Shown here: positions 1 through 7,446 of the stretch, one piece after another
Layout: the number at the start of each line of letters is the position of its first letter
Numbering within the stretch: position 1 is the stretch's first letter
Assembly (NCBI GenBank): GCA_030536575.1
Contig: JAUNPS010000042.1
Location: 1-35,552, forward strand
Direction of reading: 5' to 3'
Source: Eubacteriales bacterium
GTDB lineage: Bacteria; Bacillota; Clostridia; Lachnospirales; Lachnospiraceae
DNA length: 35,552 nucleotides
The notes under the pieces: model-generated
What the model saw: the letters and a program-made list of their open reading frames with translations, nothing else
What the model was told of the DNA's origin: nothing
The model's database searches: none
Translations under genes and position numbers: made by a program

Positions 1-221
1 GCTTCCGTGGTCTCTTCCTCGGTTTCCGCCGCTTCCGTCGTTTCTTCCTCAGTCTCGGCTGCCTCAGTCGTTTCCGCTTCCGTCTCCGCTGCTGCCTCGT
101 TCGTCACCGCCTCGGTCTCCGGAGCCTCCGTCTCCTTCTTCGTGCTTCCGCAGCCGCTCATCGAAACGACAACGGCCGTCGCCAGCATCAGAGCTGACAG
201 TCTCTTCATTCTCATTTTCAT
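1..221 (-). CDS. Lipoprotein with acidic Thr/Glu/Ala repeats, N-terminal part only
   Basis: The gene starts at ATG 219-221 and runs off the left edge, so only about 73 codons are visible. The first residues are basic (MKMRMKR), followed by a hydrophobic stretch and a lipobox VSMSGC, so the protein should be exported, lipidated at Cys and anchored to the outer face of the membrane. After the Cys comes a low-complexity linker built from repeats of the type ETEEETTEAA, typical of spacers that hold a binding domain away from the membrane. A GGAG ribosome site lies about 8 nt before the ATG, and a consensus promoter is at 268-296. The C-terminal domain that would define function is outside the window; a substrate-binding lipoprotein is possible but unproven. 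Confidence 0.85.
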   Translation of the reverse strand, partial: MKMRMKRLSALMLATAVVVSMSGCGSTKKETEAPETEAVTNEAAAETEAETTEAAETEEETTEAAETEEETTE

Positions 222-267
222 AATAGCTCTCCTCTCCTCTATGGATCATGTCCAATAAAATAAAATT

Positions 268-296
268 ATTATAATTTTTTTGGCGCGGAATGTCAA
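268..296 (-). promoter_or_regulatory. Consensus sigma-A promoter for the lipoprotein gene
   Basis: On the minus strand TTGACA (291-296) and TATAAT (268-273) are separated by exactly 17 nt. Transcription should start near 261, giving a leader of about 40 nt before the ATG at 221. Both hexamers match the consensus perfectly, which predicts strong expression. It lies just after the stop of the AAA+ gene at 348. Confidence 0.85.
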
Positions 297-347
297 TACT
301 TGCGCCGCATTTACACGATTTTTCGGGAAGAAATTTCACTCCCGCGT

Positions 348-1859
348 CTACAGCCTCCGGATCCTCTCCAAAATCTCCCCGCTCCCCGCCTCAAACAACA
401 GCTCCCTGTTATACCTCAAATACCTCTCACACGCATACTCCTTCAAAAACCTCACACTATAAAACCCCGAATCCAACTCCGTCACAAACATCACCATCTC
501 CTGGCTCTCCCCAAACACCGCCTCCAAAAAATCAAACACATGCTCCAGCGTCTCCCCCGCCTCCTCATAAAGCCTGTCATACGCCTCCTGCTCCTTCCCA
601 AACATCTCCTTCACCAACGCAAAAGCCTTCTCTCCCTCAAGGCCCCCCGCCTTCTCCAACTCCCTCTCAAATCCCTCCAGCATCCGCTCCGCCATACAGT
701 ACGTCCGTTCTTCCTCCCTGGACAAAAGCTCCGCCAGTTTCTTCCCCTCATGTTCCTGCAAAAGCCCCTCCAAAAGCTCCTTGAAAAAAACCTCCGGCTG
801 CCCTTCCTGCGGCCCTCCAGCCACGCCATCCCGAAACTCCTTCACCACTCCATACGCCATCTCCAGACAGTCCTCCGCCCGCACCGCCTTCTGAAACGCC
901 GCCGTACACCCCGACAGCAGCAGCCCAATCACACTCACCCGCTCATCAAACGACGCATGCGCCACCTTCTTTTGCATTCCCGTCCAGTCGCCCCCCGCAA
1001 GCACCGCCTCAATCTGATAATCCTCCCGGTACTTCCTATAAAGCTCCAGATAATTTGCAAAATCCTTCGCCGCCTTCGGATGCTGGATATACTGCACCGC
1101 CACCTCCGCATCCACCGGCTTCCCCAGCTTCTCATAGACCTTCAGGACCGTGGACAAATCCTCCCACCCTCTGGGCGTCGCAAACAGCTTCCCGTCCACC
1201 GTCGTCTCCATCAGATAAAAATACTTCGGCCGCAGCGTCAGATACGCCAAAATCGCCGGATGAATCCCTTCCTTCCAGGCATACTCCTTCCACACCTGGA
1301 AATCCGGCTCCACCTCAATCTTCTTCACCCGGTCCATGGTCACCACGTCAAATTCCCGCACTGACTTATTGTACTCCGGCGGATTCCCAGCCGCCACAAT
1401 GATCCACCCGTCCGGAATCGCATGGCATCCAAAAGTCTTGCACTGCAAAAACTGCAGCATTGCCGGAGCCAGCGTCTCCGACACACAGTTAATCTCATCA
1501 ATAAACAAAATCCCTTCGGAAAGCCCCGTCTGCTCCATCTTGTCATACACCGAAGCTACGATTTCACTCATCGTATATTCCGTCACCGCATACGTTTTCC
1601 CACCATATTCTTTCTTGGAAATAAAGGGCAGGCCGATGGCGCTCTGCCTGGTGTGATGGGTAATCGTATAAGAAACCAGCCCGATCCCGCATTCCCGCGC
1701 AATCTGCTCCATAATCTGCGTCTTCCCGATTCCCGGCGCGCCAAGAAGCAGCACCGGCCTCTGCCGCACCCTGGGGATCTCATAATTTCCCAGCTCATCC
1801 TTGGCCAGATAGGCCTGGATCGCATCCTGAATCTCCTGTTTCGCCCGTTTGATATTCAT
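348..1859 (-). CDS. MoxR-like AAA+ ATPase
   Basis: A 503-residue AAA+ ATPase of the MoxR/AAA_5 type. Walker A is GAPGIGKT (residues 40-47), Walker B ends in FIDE (Asp121-Glu122), a sensor-1-like Asn sits in AAGNPP (about 159), and an Arg in ATPRGW (about 230) fits sensor 2. About 200 C-terminal residues are Glu/Lys-rich and helical, longer than a minimal MoxR core. MoxR ATPases are known to act as chaperones or remodelers with VWA-domain partners, and the gene directly upstream encodes such a protein, overlapping by 4 bp. The substrate is unknown. It is the last gene of a three-gene operon (LRR, VWA, AAA+). No clear terminator hairpin is visible after it. Confidence 0.88.
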   Translation of the reverse strand: MNIKRAKQEIQDAIQAYLAKDELGNYEIPRVRQRPVLLLGAPGIGKTQIMEQIARECGIGLVSYTITHHTRQSAIGLPFISKKEYGGKTYAVTEYTMSEIVASVYDKMEQTGLSEGILFIDEINCVSETLAPAMLQFLQCKTFGCHAIPDGWIIVAAGNPPEYNKSVREFDVVTMDRVKKIEVEPDFQVWKEYAWKEGIHPAILAYLTLRPKYFYLMETTVDGKLFATPRGWEDLSTVLKVYEKLGKPVDAEVAVQYIQHPKAAKDFANYLELYRKYREDYQIEAVLAGGDWTGMQKKVAHASFDERVSVIGLLLSGCTAAFQKAVRAEDCLEMAYGVVKEFRDGVAGGPQEGQPEVFFKELLEGLLQEHEGKKLAELLSREEERTYCMAERMLEGFERELEKAGGLEGEKAFALVKEMFGKEQEAYDRLYEEAGETLEHVFDFLEAVFGESQEMVMFVTELDSGFYSVRFLKEYACERYLRYNRELLFEAGSGEILERIRRL

Positions 1860-3202
1860 ACCCTAATCTCCTTTTGTCCGTATTCCTGCGCATCCAGAAT
1901 GACCTTCACCGCCCAGGGCGGCACATCCACATCCCGGTAATCTTCCTTCATAAAAATAAATGCCGTATCATAGGGCGGTTTCTTCACCGGAAACACCCCG
2001 TAGCCGTCCGTGAAATACAACAGCCCCCGAAGCTTCGTAAACGCCCGCCGCTTCCGAAGCTCCTCCACATAAAGGAACGCCGGGCGGAAATCCGTCCCTC
2101 CCTGCCCCTTCACCGTAAAATGCTCCAGATACTCCTTCATCTCCTCCGGCTTCGTGATGAGCTGATCCTCCTGCACCCGGTCGTCGCACTGGATGATATG
2201 AATATTCAGCCGCCGGAAAAAGCTCTCCGCCTGGGACAAAATGCTGTACGTCTCTTCCAGGAAATGCTTCACCAGCTCGCCCTTGCACGACATGGAGGTA
2301 TCGATCACGATCACGAAATCCTCCACCCGCTTCACTTCCTTTGTCTCCAACGGCTCGATCAGCGGCATATTGCCATAGGTTTCCATTCCAAAATGATAAT
2401 AAATATAGTCAAAGGTGTCCATATCCACCTTCATTTCTTCTTTCAGGACCGCGAACTTCCGCAGGAACTCCCGGTAATCATACCGCTGCCGGTTTGCGAT
2501 CTGAAGCTGATCCAGCAAGTCCCGCACATCCGAAGACGCTTCTTTCGAAACCGTCTCGATCTCCGTCTGCATCTTCTCCCGGCGGTCATCCCACTCCTGC
2601 TGCCGCCTAGGGCTCTCCTGGCCGCCGTTTGGCGTCTCCCACAGGGAATGGTTATCCACCGTAAATTCCGCGCTGTACGGGGCAAGGCTCCCCGTTCTCT
2701 GCCATTCCGTTTCCAGGAACCGATAGACACCCTCCGCCGTAATCACCTTCAGCTCCTGCTTCAGCCTCCGGTACGTTTCCCTGCGGAAACCCGAACTGTG
2801 CCGGTACACACATTTGACATACAGGCTGTCAAGAATCGCCTCCGCCGCGATATCACACGCCAGATTCCACAGTTCCTTCTTCCGTCCTTTCCGCTTCCAG
2901 GGATGGCAGAACAGGCAATGCAGAATCATATGCAAATACAAACGGTTCACCCCGGTGCGACCCTGTTTATACAGCTCGATCAAGGCATCCGGGCAAAAAT
3001 ACAGCTCCGTCCCGTCTGTCCCTGCCGGACGGACACTCCGATCCGGGCAGAACCGCAGAGCCGACAGAGAAACGTCCAGGAAACGCATCCCGAAATACAG
3101 TTCATTCCTGGCGTTCTTCAGGATATCCAGGCCAATCTCTTCTTTTTCCAGCTCCTTTTGCTGGTACTCATGGATGGGATTTCGAAACGGTTGATTTTTC
3201 AT
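1856..3202 (-). CDS. VWA-like protein with N-terminal putative metallopeptidase domain (DUF2201/COG3864 type)
   Basis: A 448-residue two-part protein. The N-terminal part has HMILH (residues 91-95), a further His at 100 and an Asp at 117 in CDIAAE, the arrangement of zinc metallopeptidase-like DUF2201 domains. The Glu expected in HExxH is Met here, so peptidase activity is doubtful. The C-terminal part is a VWA-like domain with an intact MIDAS: DTSMS (Asp301, Ser303, Ser305), Thr370 in GGTD and Asp399 in FTDG. The ATG overlaps the upstream gene's stop (ATGA), and its own 3' end overlaps the AAA+ start, implying coupled translation. By family precedent it should be the metal-binding partner of the MoxR ATPase. 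Family assignment is good; cellular role is unknown. Confidence 0.85.
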   Translation of the reverse strand: MKNQPFRNPIHEYQQKELEKEEIGLDILKNARNELYFGMRFLDVSLSALRFCPDRSVRPAGTDGTELYFCPDALIELYKQGRTGVNRLYLHMILHCLFCHPWKRKGRKKELWNLACDIAAEAILDSLYVKCVYRHSSGFRRETYRRLKQELKVITAEGVYRFLETEWQRTGSLAPYSAEFTVDNHSLWETPNGGQESPRRQQEWDDRREKMQTEIETVSKEASSDVRDLLDQLQIANRQRYDYREFLRKFAVLKEEMKVDMDTFDYIYYHFGMETYGNMPLIEPLETKEVKRVEDFVIVIDTSMSCKGELVKHFLEETYSILSQAESFFRRLNIHIIQCDDRVQEDQLITKPEEMKEYLEHFTVKGQGGTDFRPAFLYVEELRKRRAFTKLRGLLYFTDGYGVFPVKKPPYDTAFIFMKEDYRDVDVPPWAVKVILDAQEYGQKEIRV

Positions 3203-4179
3203 AGAGAAAAGCTCCTTTTCTTTGGGCGGAAGCGGCGGTGGCGCTCCTCCATCAGGCAGGCGACGCCTTCGGTAAATCCGGTTTTGGAAGCAATGTCCAG
3301 CAGGCGGTCCAGGACTTCTGCCCCGCAGGCCGACTGCCCCAGGGCAAACAGCAGCCTGTCCCCGTCTTTTTGTCGGATCAGATAGCCGCAGATTTCTTCG
3401 GACATTTCCTGAAGGTAGGCCTGATAGCGCTTCTTCGCCTCTTCCGAAAGCCCCAGCGGGTACTGAAGCCGATCCAGGACAAGGTCAGCCACCGTCTCCG
3501 GGCTTTCCCAGGCTTTCGCATAGGCGAAAAGGGAATCGTATTCCCGGATGTTCAGCGCCCTGGAGGAAAAACAGTTCCGGTAGCGCACGCCGCTTCCGTG
3601 CACATGGTTCTCCAAAATCCGTGCCGGGGTATTTTCCACCCCTTCCTCGAAAAATTCCGGGAACCAGAAGACGCCGGTTTCCGGCCCTTTCCGGTACGTC
3701 ACCCGGATTTTTTCCGGCAGTTCCGCCAGGATCTCCCGCAGGCAGGAAGTGCCGTCGGCTCCCGTTTCCACGAAAAGGCGTTCCACGTGGTGGCAGCCCG
3801 TAAAGGCCCCCGCCCCGATATCCTTCAAAGCCGCCCCAAAAGACAGTTCTTTTAGCCCGAAGCAGTTATAAAAGGCATAACGCCCGATTTTCGCAAGGCA
3901 TTTCGGGAGTACCGCGCCCTGCAGCCGCTCCCCGCAAAGGGCGTCCTGCCGCCCGCGAAGCTCCTCCCAGGCCGTCTCTTCACAACGCCCCGTCAGGGTA
4001 TCATAAAGGCTGCCCGTCTCCTCCCCGCGCTCCGGTTCGAACTGATCTGAAAAGAGATAGGGCGCCAGCTCCGTCACCGGCTCCTGCCCGATCTTCTCCG
4101 GCAGCTCCGCCAGCGTATCCGGGCTGAAGACGCGCAAAAGCCGGACGCCCTGTTTCGTATTTCGATAAAAGCACAGCAT
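3199..4179 (-). CDS. Leucine-rich-repeat (BspA/LRR_5-type) protein, first gene of the AAA+/VWA operon
   Basis: A 326-residue protein without a signal peptide, so probably cytoplasmic. Residues about 85-135 contain two LRR_5/BspA-like repeats (pattern LPKCLAKIGRYAFYNC and LKDIGAGAFTGC). The rest is mainly helical and the last 100 residues resemble no family I recognise. The start follows a GGAGGAG ribosome site. The stop overlaps the start of the VWA gene. LRR_5 repeats are protein-interaction modules, so a target or adaptor role for the AAA+/VWA pair is a reasonable inference. The upstream region is interrupted by a foldback repeat (4224-4365), which may have altered its promoter. Confidence 0.75.
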   Translation of the reverse strand: MLCFYRNTKQGVRLLRVFSPDTLAELPEKIGQEPVTELAPYLFSDQFEPERGEETGSLYDTLTGRCEETAWEELRGRQDALCGERLQGAVLPKCLAKIGRYAFYNCFGLKELSFGAALKDIGAGAFTGCHHVERLFVETGADGTSCLREILAELPEKIRVTYRKGPETGVFWFPEFFEEGVENTPARILENHVHGSGVRYRNCFSSRALNIREYDSLFAYAKAWESPETVADLVLDRLQYPLGLSEEAKKRYQAYLQEMSEEICGYLIRQKDGDRLLFALGQSACGAEVLDRLLDIASKTGFTEGVACLMEERHRRFRPKKRSFSL

Positions 4180-4223
4180 ATCTGCTCCTCCATCCGTTCC
4201 ATGATCTGTCTGTCCCAGTATAC

Positions 4224-4365
4224 GTTACTGTTCCCTCGTACCTCGTTCCAGTAACGATTCACAGTCTCATTTTAAGTTTTGCTTCGCAAAAGAGCCTGCT
4301 CACACCTGAATCACGTTCTTACGCACCTGAGCAGCTAAGTGCTCAGGTACTGTCTGAATCGTAAC
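4224..4365. mobile_element. 142-bp MITE-like foldback element, copy 1
   Basis: A non-coding 142-bp repeat that matches 12641-12782 in opposite orientation with 8 mismatches and no gaps (about 94% identity). Its ends form imperfect inverted repeats (GTTACTGTTC at the left; GTTACGATTC read inward from the right). Inside are several palindromes, including ACCTGAGCA/TGCTCAGGT and TTTTGC/GCAAAA. It is flanked by CAGTATAC (4216-4223) and AAGTATAC (4366-4373), a 7-of-8 match that looks like a target-site duplication. It has no ORF, so it would need a transposase in trans. It sits between the LRR gene start and the divergent gene at 4516. Confidence 0.85.
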
Positions 4366-4453
4366 AAGTATACCATATTTTCCACCCCTGCGGGCAGGAA
4401 ATTTCCGGCGGGCCGCCGCGCCCGACTCCCCAGATTTTTTCAAAATCCCAGCC

Positions 4454-4482
4454 TTGACGAATCCCCCCGCCCATCGTAAGAT
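4454..4482 (+). promoter_or_regulatory. Promoter for the plus-strand membrane protein gene
   Basis: TTGACG (4454-4459) and TAAGAT (4477-4482) are separated by 17 nt. The start codon at 4516 follows about 27 nt after the expected transcription start, with an AAAGGA ribosome site between. Each hexamer deviates at one position. Confidence 0.6.
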
Positions 4483-4515
4483 AGAAACCATCACGAACCC
4501 GAAAGGACGACCCCC

Positions 4516-5100
4516 ATGCTCTACTGGAAACAATATTTTAAATTCGCCTTCGTACTCCTCTGCGTCCTCGCCTCCTGGCTCCGCCTCCTTCGCCGCCAGG
4601 GCACTCCCTTCCTCCCCCTCGCCCTGACCCTGGCCCTGGCCGCCGACTACTGCTTCCTGTTCTCCAAAAACTACCTGACCGCCGTCAGCTTCTTCTGCGG
4701 CGTCCAGACCTGCTACTGCCTCGTCCTGAAGCGCTCCCTCCTTCGCTTCTGGCTCACAGGCCTCGCCGGAACCGCCCTCCTTTACCTGCTGCTTCACCTG
4801 GCCGGCGTCGCCCTGGACCCCCAGTCCCTCGTAGCCTTTTTCTACTTCGTCTGCCTGCTCCAGAACCTCTGCGCCTCCGTCCGGACGAAAAACTACTGGC
4901 TGCTCACCTGCCTGCTCCTCCTCTTCATCGGCGACATCCACGTCGGCGTCTACAACCTGCACCTGTACCTGCCCGTCGCCCATTACACTTGGTATCAGGT
5001 CTGGTGGGAACTCTCCACGCCCTTAATCTGGGGCTTCTACCTGCCGGGGCAGCTTCTGCAGGTACTAAAAATGCCGGAGATCTCTGTTCTCCGGCACTGA
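4516..5100 (+). CDS. Polytopic membrane protein of unknown function
   Basis: A 194-residue, very hydrophobic protein with about six predicted membrane segments, rich in Leu, Phe, Trp and Cys. I do not recognise a family. It has its own promoter (4454-4482) and an AAAGGA ribosome site ahead of ATG 4516. Its reading frame runs clean through a region where the opposite strand also stays open, but the regular spacing of hydrophobic segments and aromatic residues argues that this strand is the coding one. Its last codons contain the hairpin that terminates the convergent amidohydrolase gene, and only 10 nt separate the two stop codons. It is the only plus-strand gene in the first 18 kb. Confidence 0.7.
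   Translation: MLYWKQYFKFAFVLLCVLASWLRLLRRQGTPFLPLALTLALAADYCFLFSKNYLTAVSFFCGVQTCYCLVLKRSLLRFWLTGLAGTALLYLLLHLAGVALDPQSLVAFFYFVCLLQNLCASVRTKNYWLLTCLLLLFIGDIHVGVYNLHLYLPVAHYTWYQVWWELSTPLIWGFYLPGQLLQVLKMPEISVLRH
5067..5096 (-). terminator. Intrinsic terminator of the trkA-trkH-amidohydrolase unit
   Basis: On the minus strand TGCCGGAG (5089-5096) pairs perfectly with CTCCGGCA (5072-5079) and is followed by TTTTT. It ends the unit whose last stop codon is at 5111. The whole hairpin lies inside the 3' coding end of the convergent gene 4516-5100. Confidence 0.8.
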
Positions 5101-5110
5101 CTACCTCTCA

Positions 5111-5971
5111 CTAAAATTTCTCCCGTATCCTGGCCTCCCCCTTCGCAAGGTATCCATCCAGCGCCTCCCCCGCGCCCAGAATCTCCTGAAAAGCCCGATA
5201 CTCCTCCACAATTCCTTCTCCATGCCGCACCCGGTACGCCCCGGCATCGCTCCCCAGAGCCAGCGGCACCCCCATCTGATACGCCATCCGGATATTCGCC
5301 GCATCCCGCTCATAAATCTCCCGGACCGCCGTCTCCGAAAAGCGCCCGCTTCCCATCAGATTCTTCACCGTCACCACCGTCGGCACCCAAACCGTCTGCA
5401 TTTCGGCCATCACCTCCATGCATTCCCGGTCAATGTAAGCGCCGTGCTCCACACTGTCCGCGCCATATGCGGCCGCATACTTCACGGTCTCTTTCCCATT
5501 CACGTGGGCCATCAGGGCAAGCCCCTCCTCGTGCGCAATGCGGATCATTTCCCGGATCTCCTCCGGCTCCAGCGGCGTTCCAGTCACCACCCCCGGCCTG
5601 TCAAAATCCATAATCCCGGAAAACATCACCTTAATAAAATGGCCGCCCTCCCGGCGCACTTCTTTCACCAAAGCATGGTATTCCTTCATATTCGCAAAGC
5701 CTTTTCCCACAATGCTCCCATACCGATGATCCCGGTGAATGGCAAACAGCGGTGTCCGGTAAGTAATCCCATATTCCTCCGCCACGCTCCGCGCCCAGGC
5801 GGAGACGCCAAACCGGTCGCCTCCGTCCCGGATATAAGAAACGCCCCTTTTCTGATATTCCTGAAAATACGCCCGCACCGTTTCCCGGCACACCTGGCTC
5901 TCATGAAGGCGCACCGCCTCCTGGTAATTCACACCATTCATAAACAGATGCGCATGGCATTCCCCAAACAT
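5111..5971 (-). CDS. Amidohydrolase-superfamily metal-dependent hydrolase
   Basis: A 286-residue TIM-barrel amidohydrolase. Metal-binding features appear in the expected order: HAH near the N-terminus (ECHAHLF), a Lys in FIKVMFSG, His in LMAHVNG, His in VEHGAY and a late Asp in LGSDAG. This matches the imidazolonepropionase/prolidase-like branch, which hydrolyses cyclic amides or dipeptides; the actual substrate cannot be read from sequence. It is shorter than the usual 380-420 residues because the N-terminal beta-sandwich part is nearly absent. The ATG is 2 bp after the trkH stop, so it is transcribed with the potassium transporter, although no functional link is evident. Confidence 0.85.
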   Translation of the reverse strand: MFGECHAHLFMNGVNYQEAVRLHESQVCRETVRAYFQEYQKRGVSYIRDGGDRFGVSAWARSVAEEYGITYRTPLFAIHRDHRYGSIVGKGFANMKEYHALVKEVRREGGHFIKVMFSGIMDFDRPGVVTGTPLEPEEIREMIRIAHEEGLALMAHVNGKETVKYAAAYGADSVEHGAYIDRECMEVMAEMQTVWVPTVVTVKNLMGSGRFSETAVREIYERDAANIRMAYQMGVPLALGSDAGAYRVRHGEGIVEEYRAFQEILGAGEALDGYLAKGEARIREKF

Positions 5972-5973
5972 CG

Positions 5974-7440
5974 CTACGCCTTCTTTCTGCTGATCTTACC
6001 GCTCTTCTCGATCCAGGTCGTGGGCAGAATCAGCACCATCATCGGAAGCAGCTCCAGCCTTCCGGCCAGCATATCAAACATCAGCACAAACTTTGACAGC
6101 GTCGAAAACGAGGCAAAATTCCCGGTGGGGCCTACCACTTCCAGCCCCGGCCCGATGTTGTTCAGCGTCGCCGCAACCGCCGTGAAATTCGTCACCAGAT
6201 CCTTCTCATCCAGCGACACCAGCAGCACCGAAAGCGCAAAAATCATAATATAGATCGTAATAAACGAATTCACGGAACGCACCACGTCATGCTCCACCGT
6301 TCTTCCGTCCATCTTCACCTTCCGCACGCTCCTGGGGTGGGAAATCAGCCGCAGCTCCTTATGCGCGCCTTTTAACATGATCAGCACCCTGGAAACCTTG
6401 ATGCCGCCTCCGGTACTGCCCGCGCAGGCCCCGATAAACATCAGCGTCACCAGGATCGTCTTGGCCAGGGCCGGCCACTGGTTAAAGTCCGCGGTGGCAA
6501 ACCCTGTAGTGGTAATAATCGAGCTGACCTGGAAAAAGGACTGATGGAACGCCTGAAACCGGCTGCCGACCGAAGGATAAATGCAAAACGTGATCACGAT
6601 CGTAGAGGCTGCAATAAAAAACAGGTACGCCCACAATTCCAGCGAAGTCAGCGCCTGCCGGAATTTCCGCTTCAGGATCAGGTAATACAGGTTAAAGTTC
6701 ACGCCGAACAGCACCATAAACACCGCCACAACGCCCTGCTGATAGGTCGAATAACTGGTAAAGCTGTCATTGCGTATCCCGAATCCGCCGGTGCCCGCCG
6801 TTCCGAAGGCCGTACAGATCGTATCGAACAGCGGCATCCCGCCAATCAGTAAGAAAATGGCTTCCAGCACCGTCATTGCAAAATAAATACTGTACAGGAT
6901 CATGGCCGTGGTACGCATTCTGGGAACCAGCTTGCTCACGCTGGGGCCAGGGCTCTCCGCCCGCATCAGAAACAGGCTGCTCCCGCCCTTCAGCGGAAGG
7001 ATCGCCAGAATGAAGACCAGCACGCCCATCCCGCCGATCCAGTGGGTAAAGCTCCTCCAGAACAGGCTGGTATGGGAAAGTCCCTCCACATTCGACAAAA
7101 TGCTGGCTCCCGTGGTGGTAAAACCCGAAATCGTCTCAAACAGGGCGTCCACCATGGATGGTATCTCCCCGGAAAGGACAAAAGGAAGAGCCCCGAAAAA
7201 GCTGAGTACAATCCAGCACAGGGCTACAATCACCAGGCCGTCCTTGGCTGCCAGGTTTCTTTTTTTCGGTTTTCGGAAGACCAGCGCCGCTCCCAGCGTG
7301 CCGCACAGAACCGCCACGGCCAGAAACGCGTAGCCGCTGCCTTCCCGGTAGATCATGGAAACCAGGACGGGCATCAGCATGAAGATCCCCTCGATGCAGC
7401 ATACCCATCCCAACATATAGCGAATCATTGCATAATTCAT
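5974..7440 (-). CDS. trkH: TrkH-family potassium uptake channel subunit
   Basis: A 488-residue integral membrane protein of the TrkH/KtrB superfamily, which conducts potassium (and sometimes sodium) through a pore made of four M1-P-M2 repeats. Filter-type segments with conserved Gly are visible, for example TISGFTTTGAS, GTAGTGGFG and ITTTGFATADF. The Trk-specific loop GACAGSTGGGIKV is present. Length is normal for the family. It starts 6 bp after the stop of trkA, its regulatory partner, and is followed 2 bp later by the amidohydrolase. The pair should form a nucleotide-gated potassium uptake complex at the cytoplasmic membrane. Confidence 0.95.
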   Translation of the reverse strand: MNYAMIRYMLGWVCCIEGIFMLMPVLVSMIYREGSGYAFLAVAVLCGTLGAALVFRKPKKRNLAAKDGLVIVALCWIVLSFFGALPFVLSGEIPSMVDALFETISGFTTTGASILSNVEGLSHTSLFWRSFTHWIGGMGVLVFILAILPLKGGSSLFLMRAESPGPSVSKLVPRMRTTAMILYSIYFAMTVLEAIFLLIGGMPLFDTICTAFGTAGTGGFGIRNDSFTSYSTYQQGVVAVFMVLFGVNFNLYYLILKRKFRQALTSLELWAYLFFIAASTIVITFCIYPSVGSRFQAFHQSFFQVSSIITTTGFATADFNQWPALAKTILVTLMFIGACAGSTGGGIKVSRVLIMLKGAHKELRLISHPRSVRKVKMDGRTVEHDVVRSVNSFITIYIMIFALSVLLVSLDEKDLVTNFTAVAATLNNIGPGLEVVGPTGNFASFSTLSKFVLMFDMLAGRLELLPMMVLILPTTWIEKSGKISRKKA

Positions 7441-7446
7441 TGTCTT

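Noticed and set aside
300-3385. Long open frames on the plus strand opposite the AAA+ and VWA genes
   Set aside because: They are Pro/Arg/His/Leu-rich, lack ribosome sites and domains, and mirror the codon bias of the minus-strand genes with clear motifs.
4300-4983. Minus-strand open frame opposite the membrane protein at 4516
   Set aside because: Low-complexity Gly/Glu/Val/Gln composition and overlap with the repeat element; the plus frame has a promoter, ribosome site and regular membrane segments.
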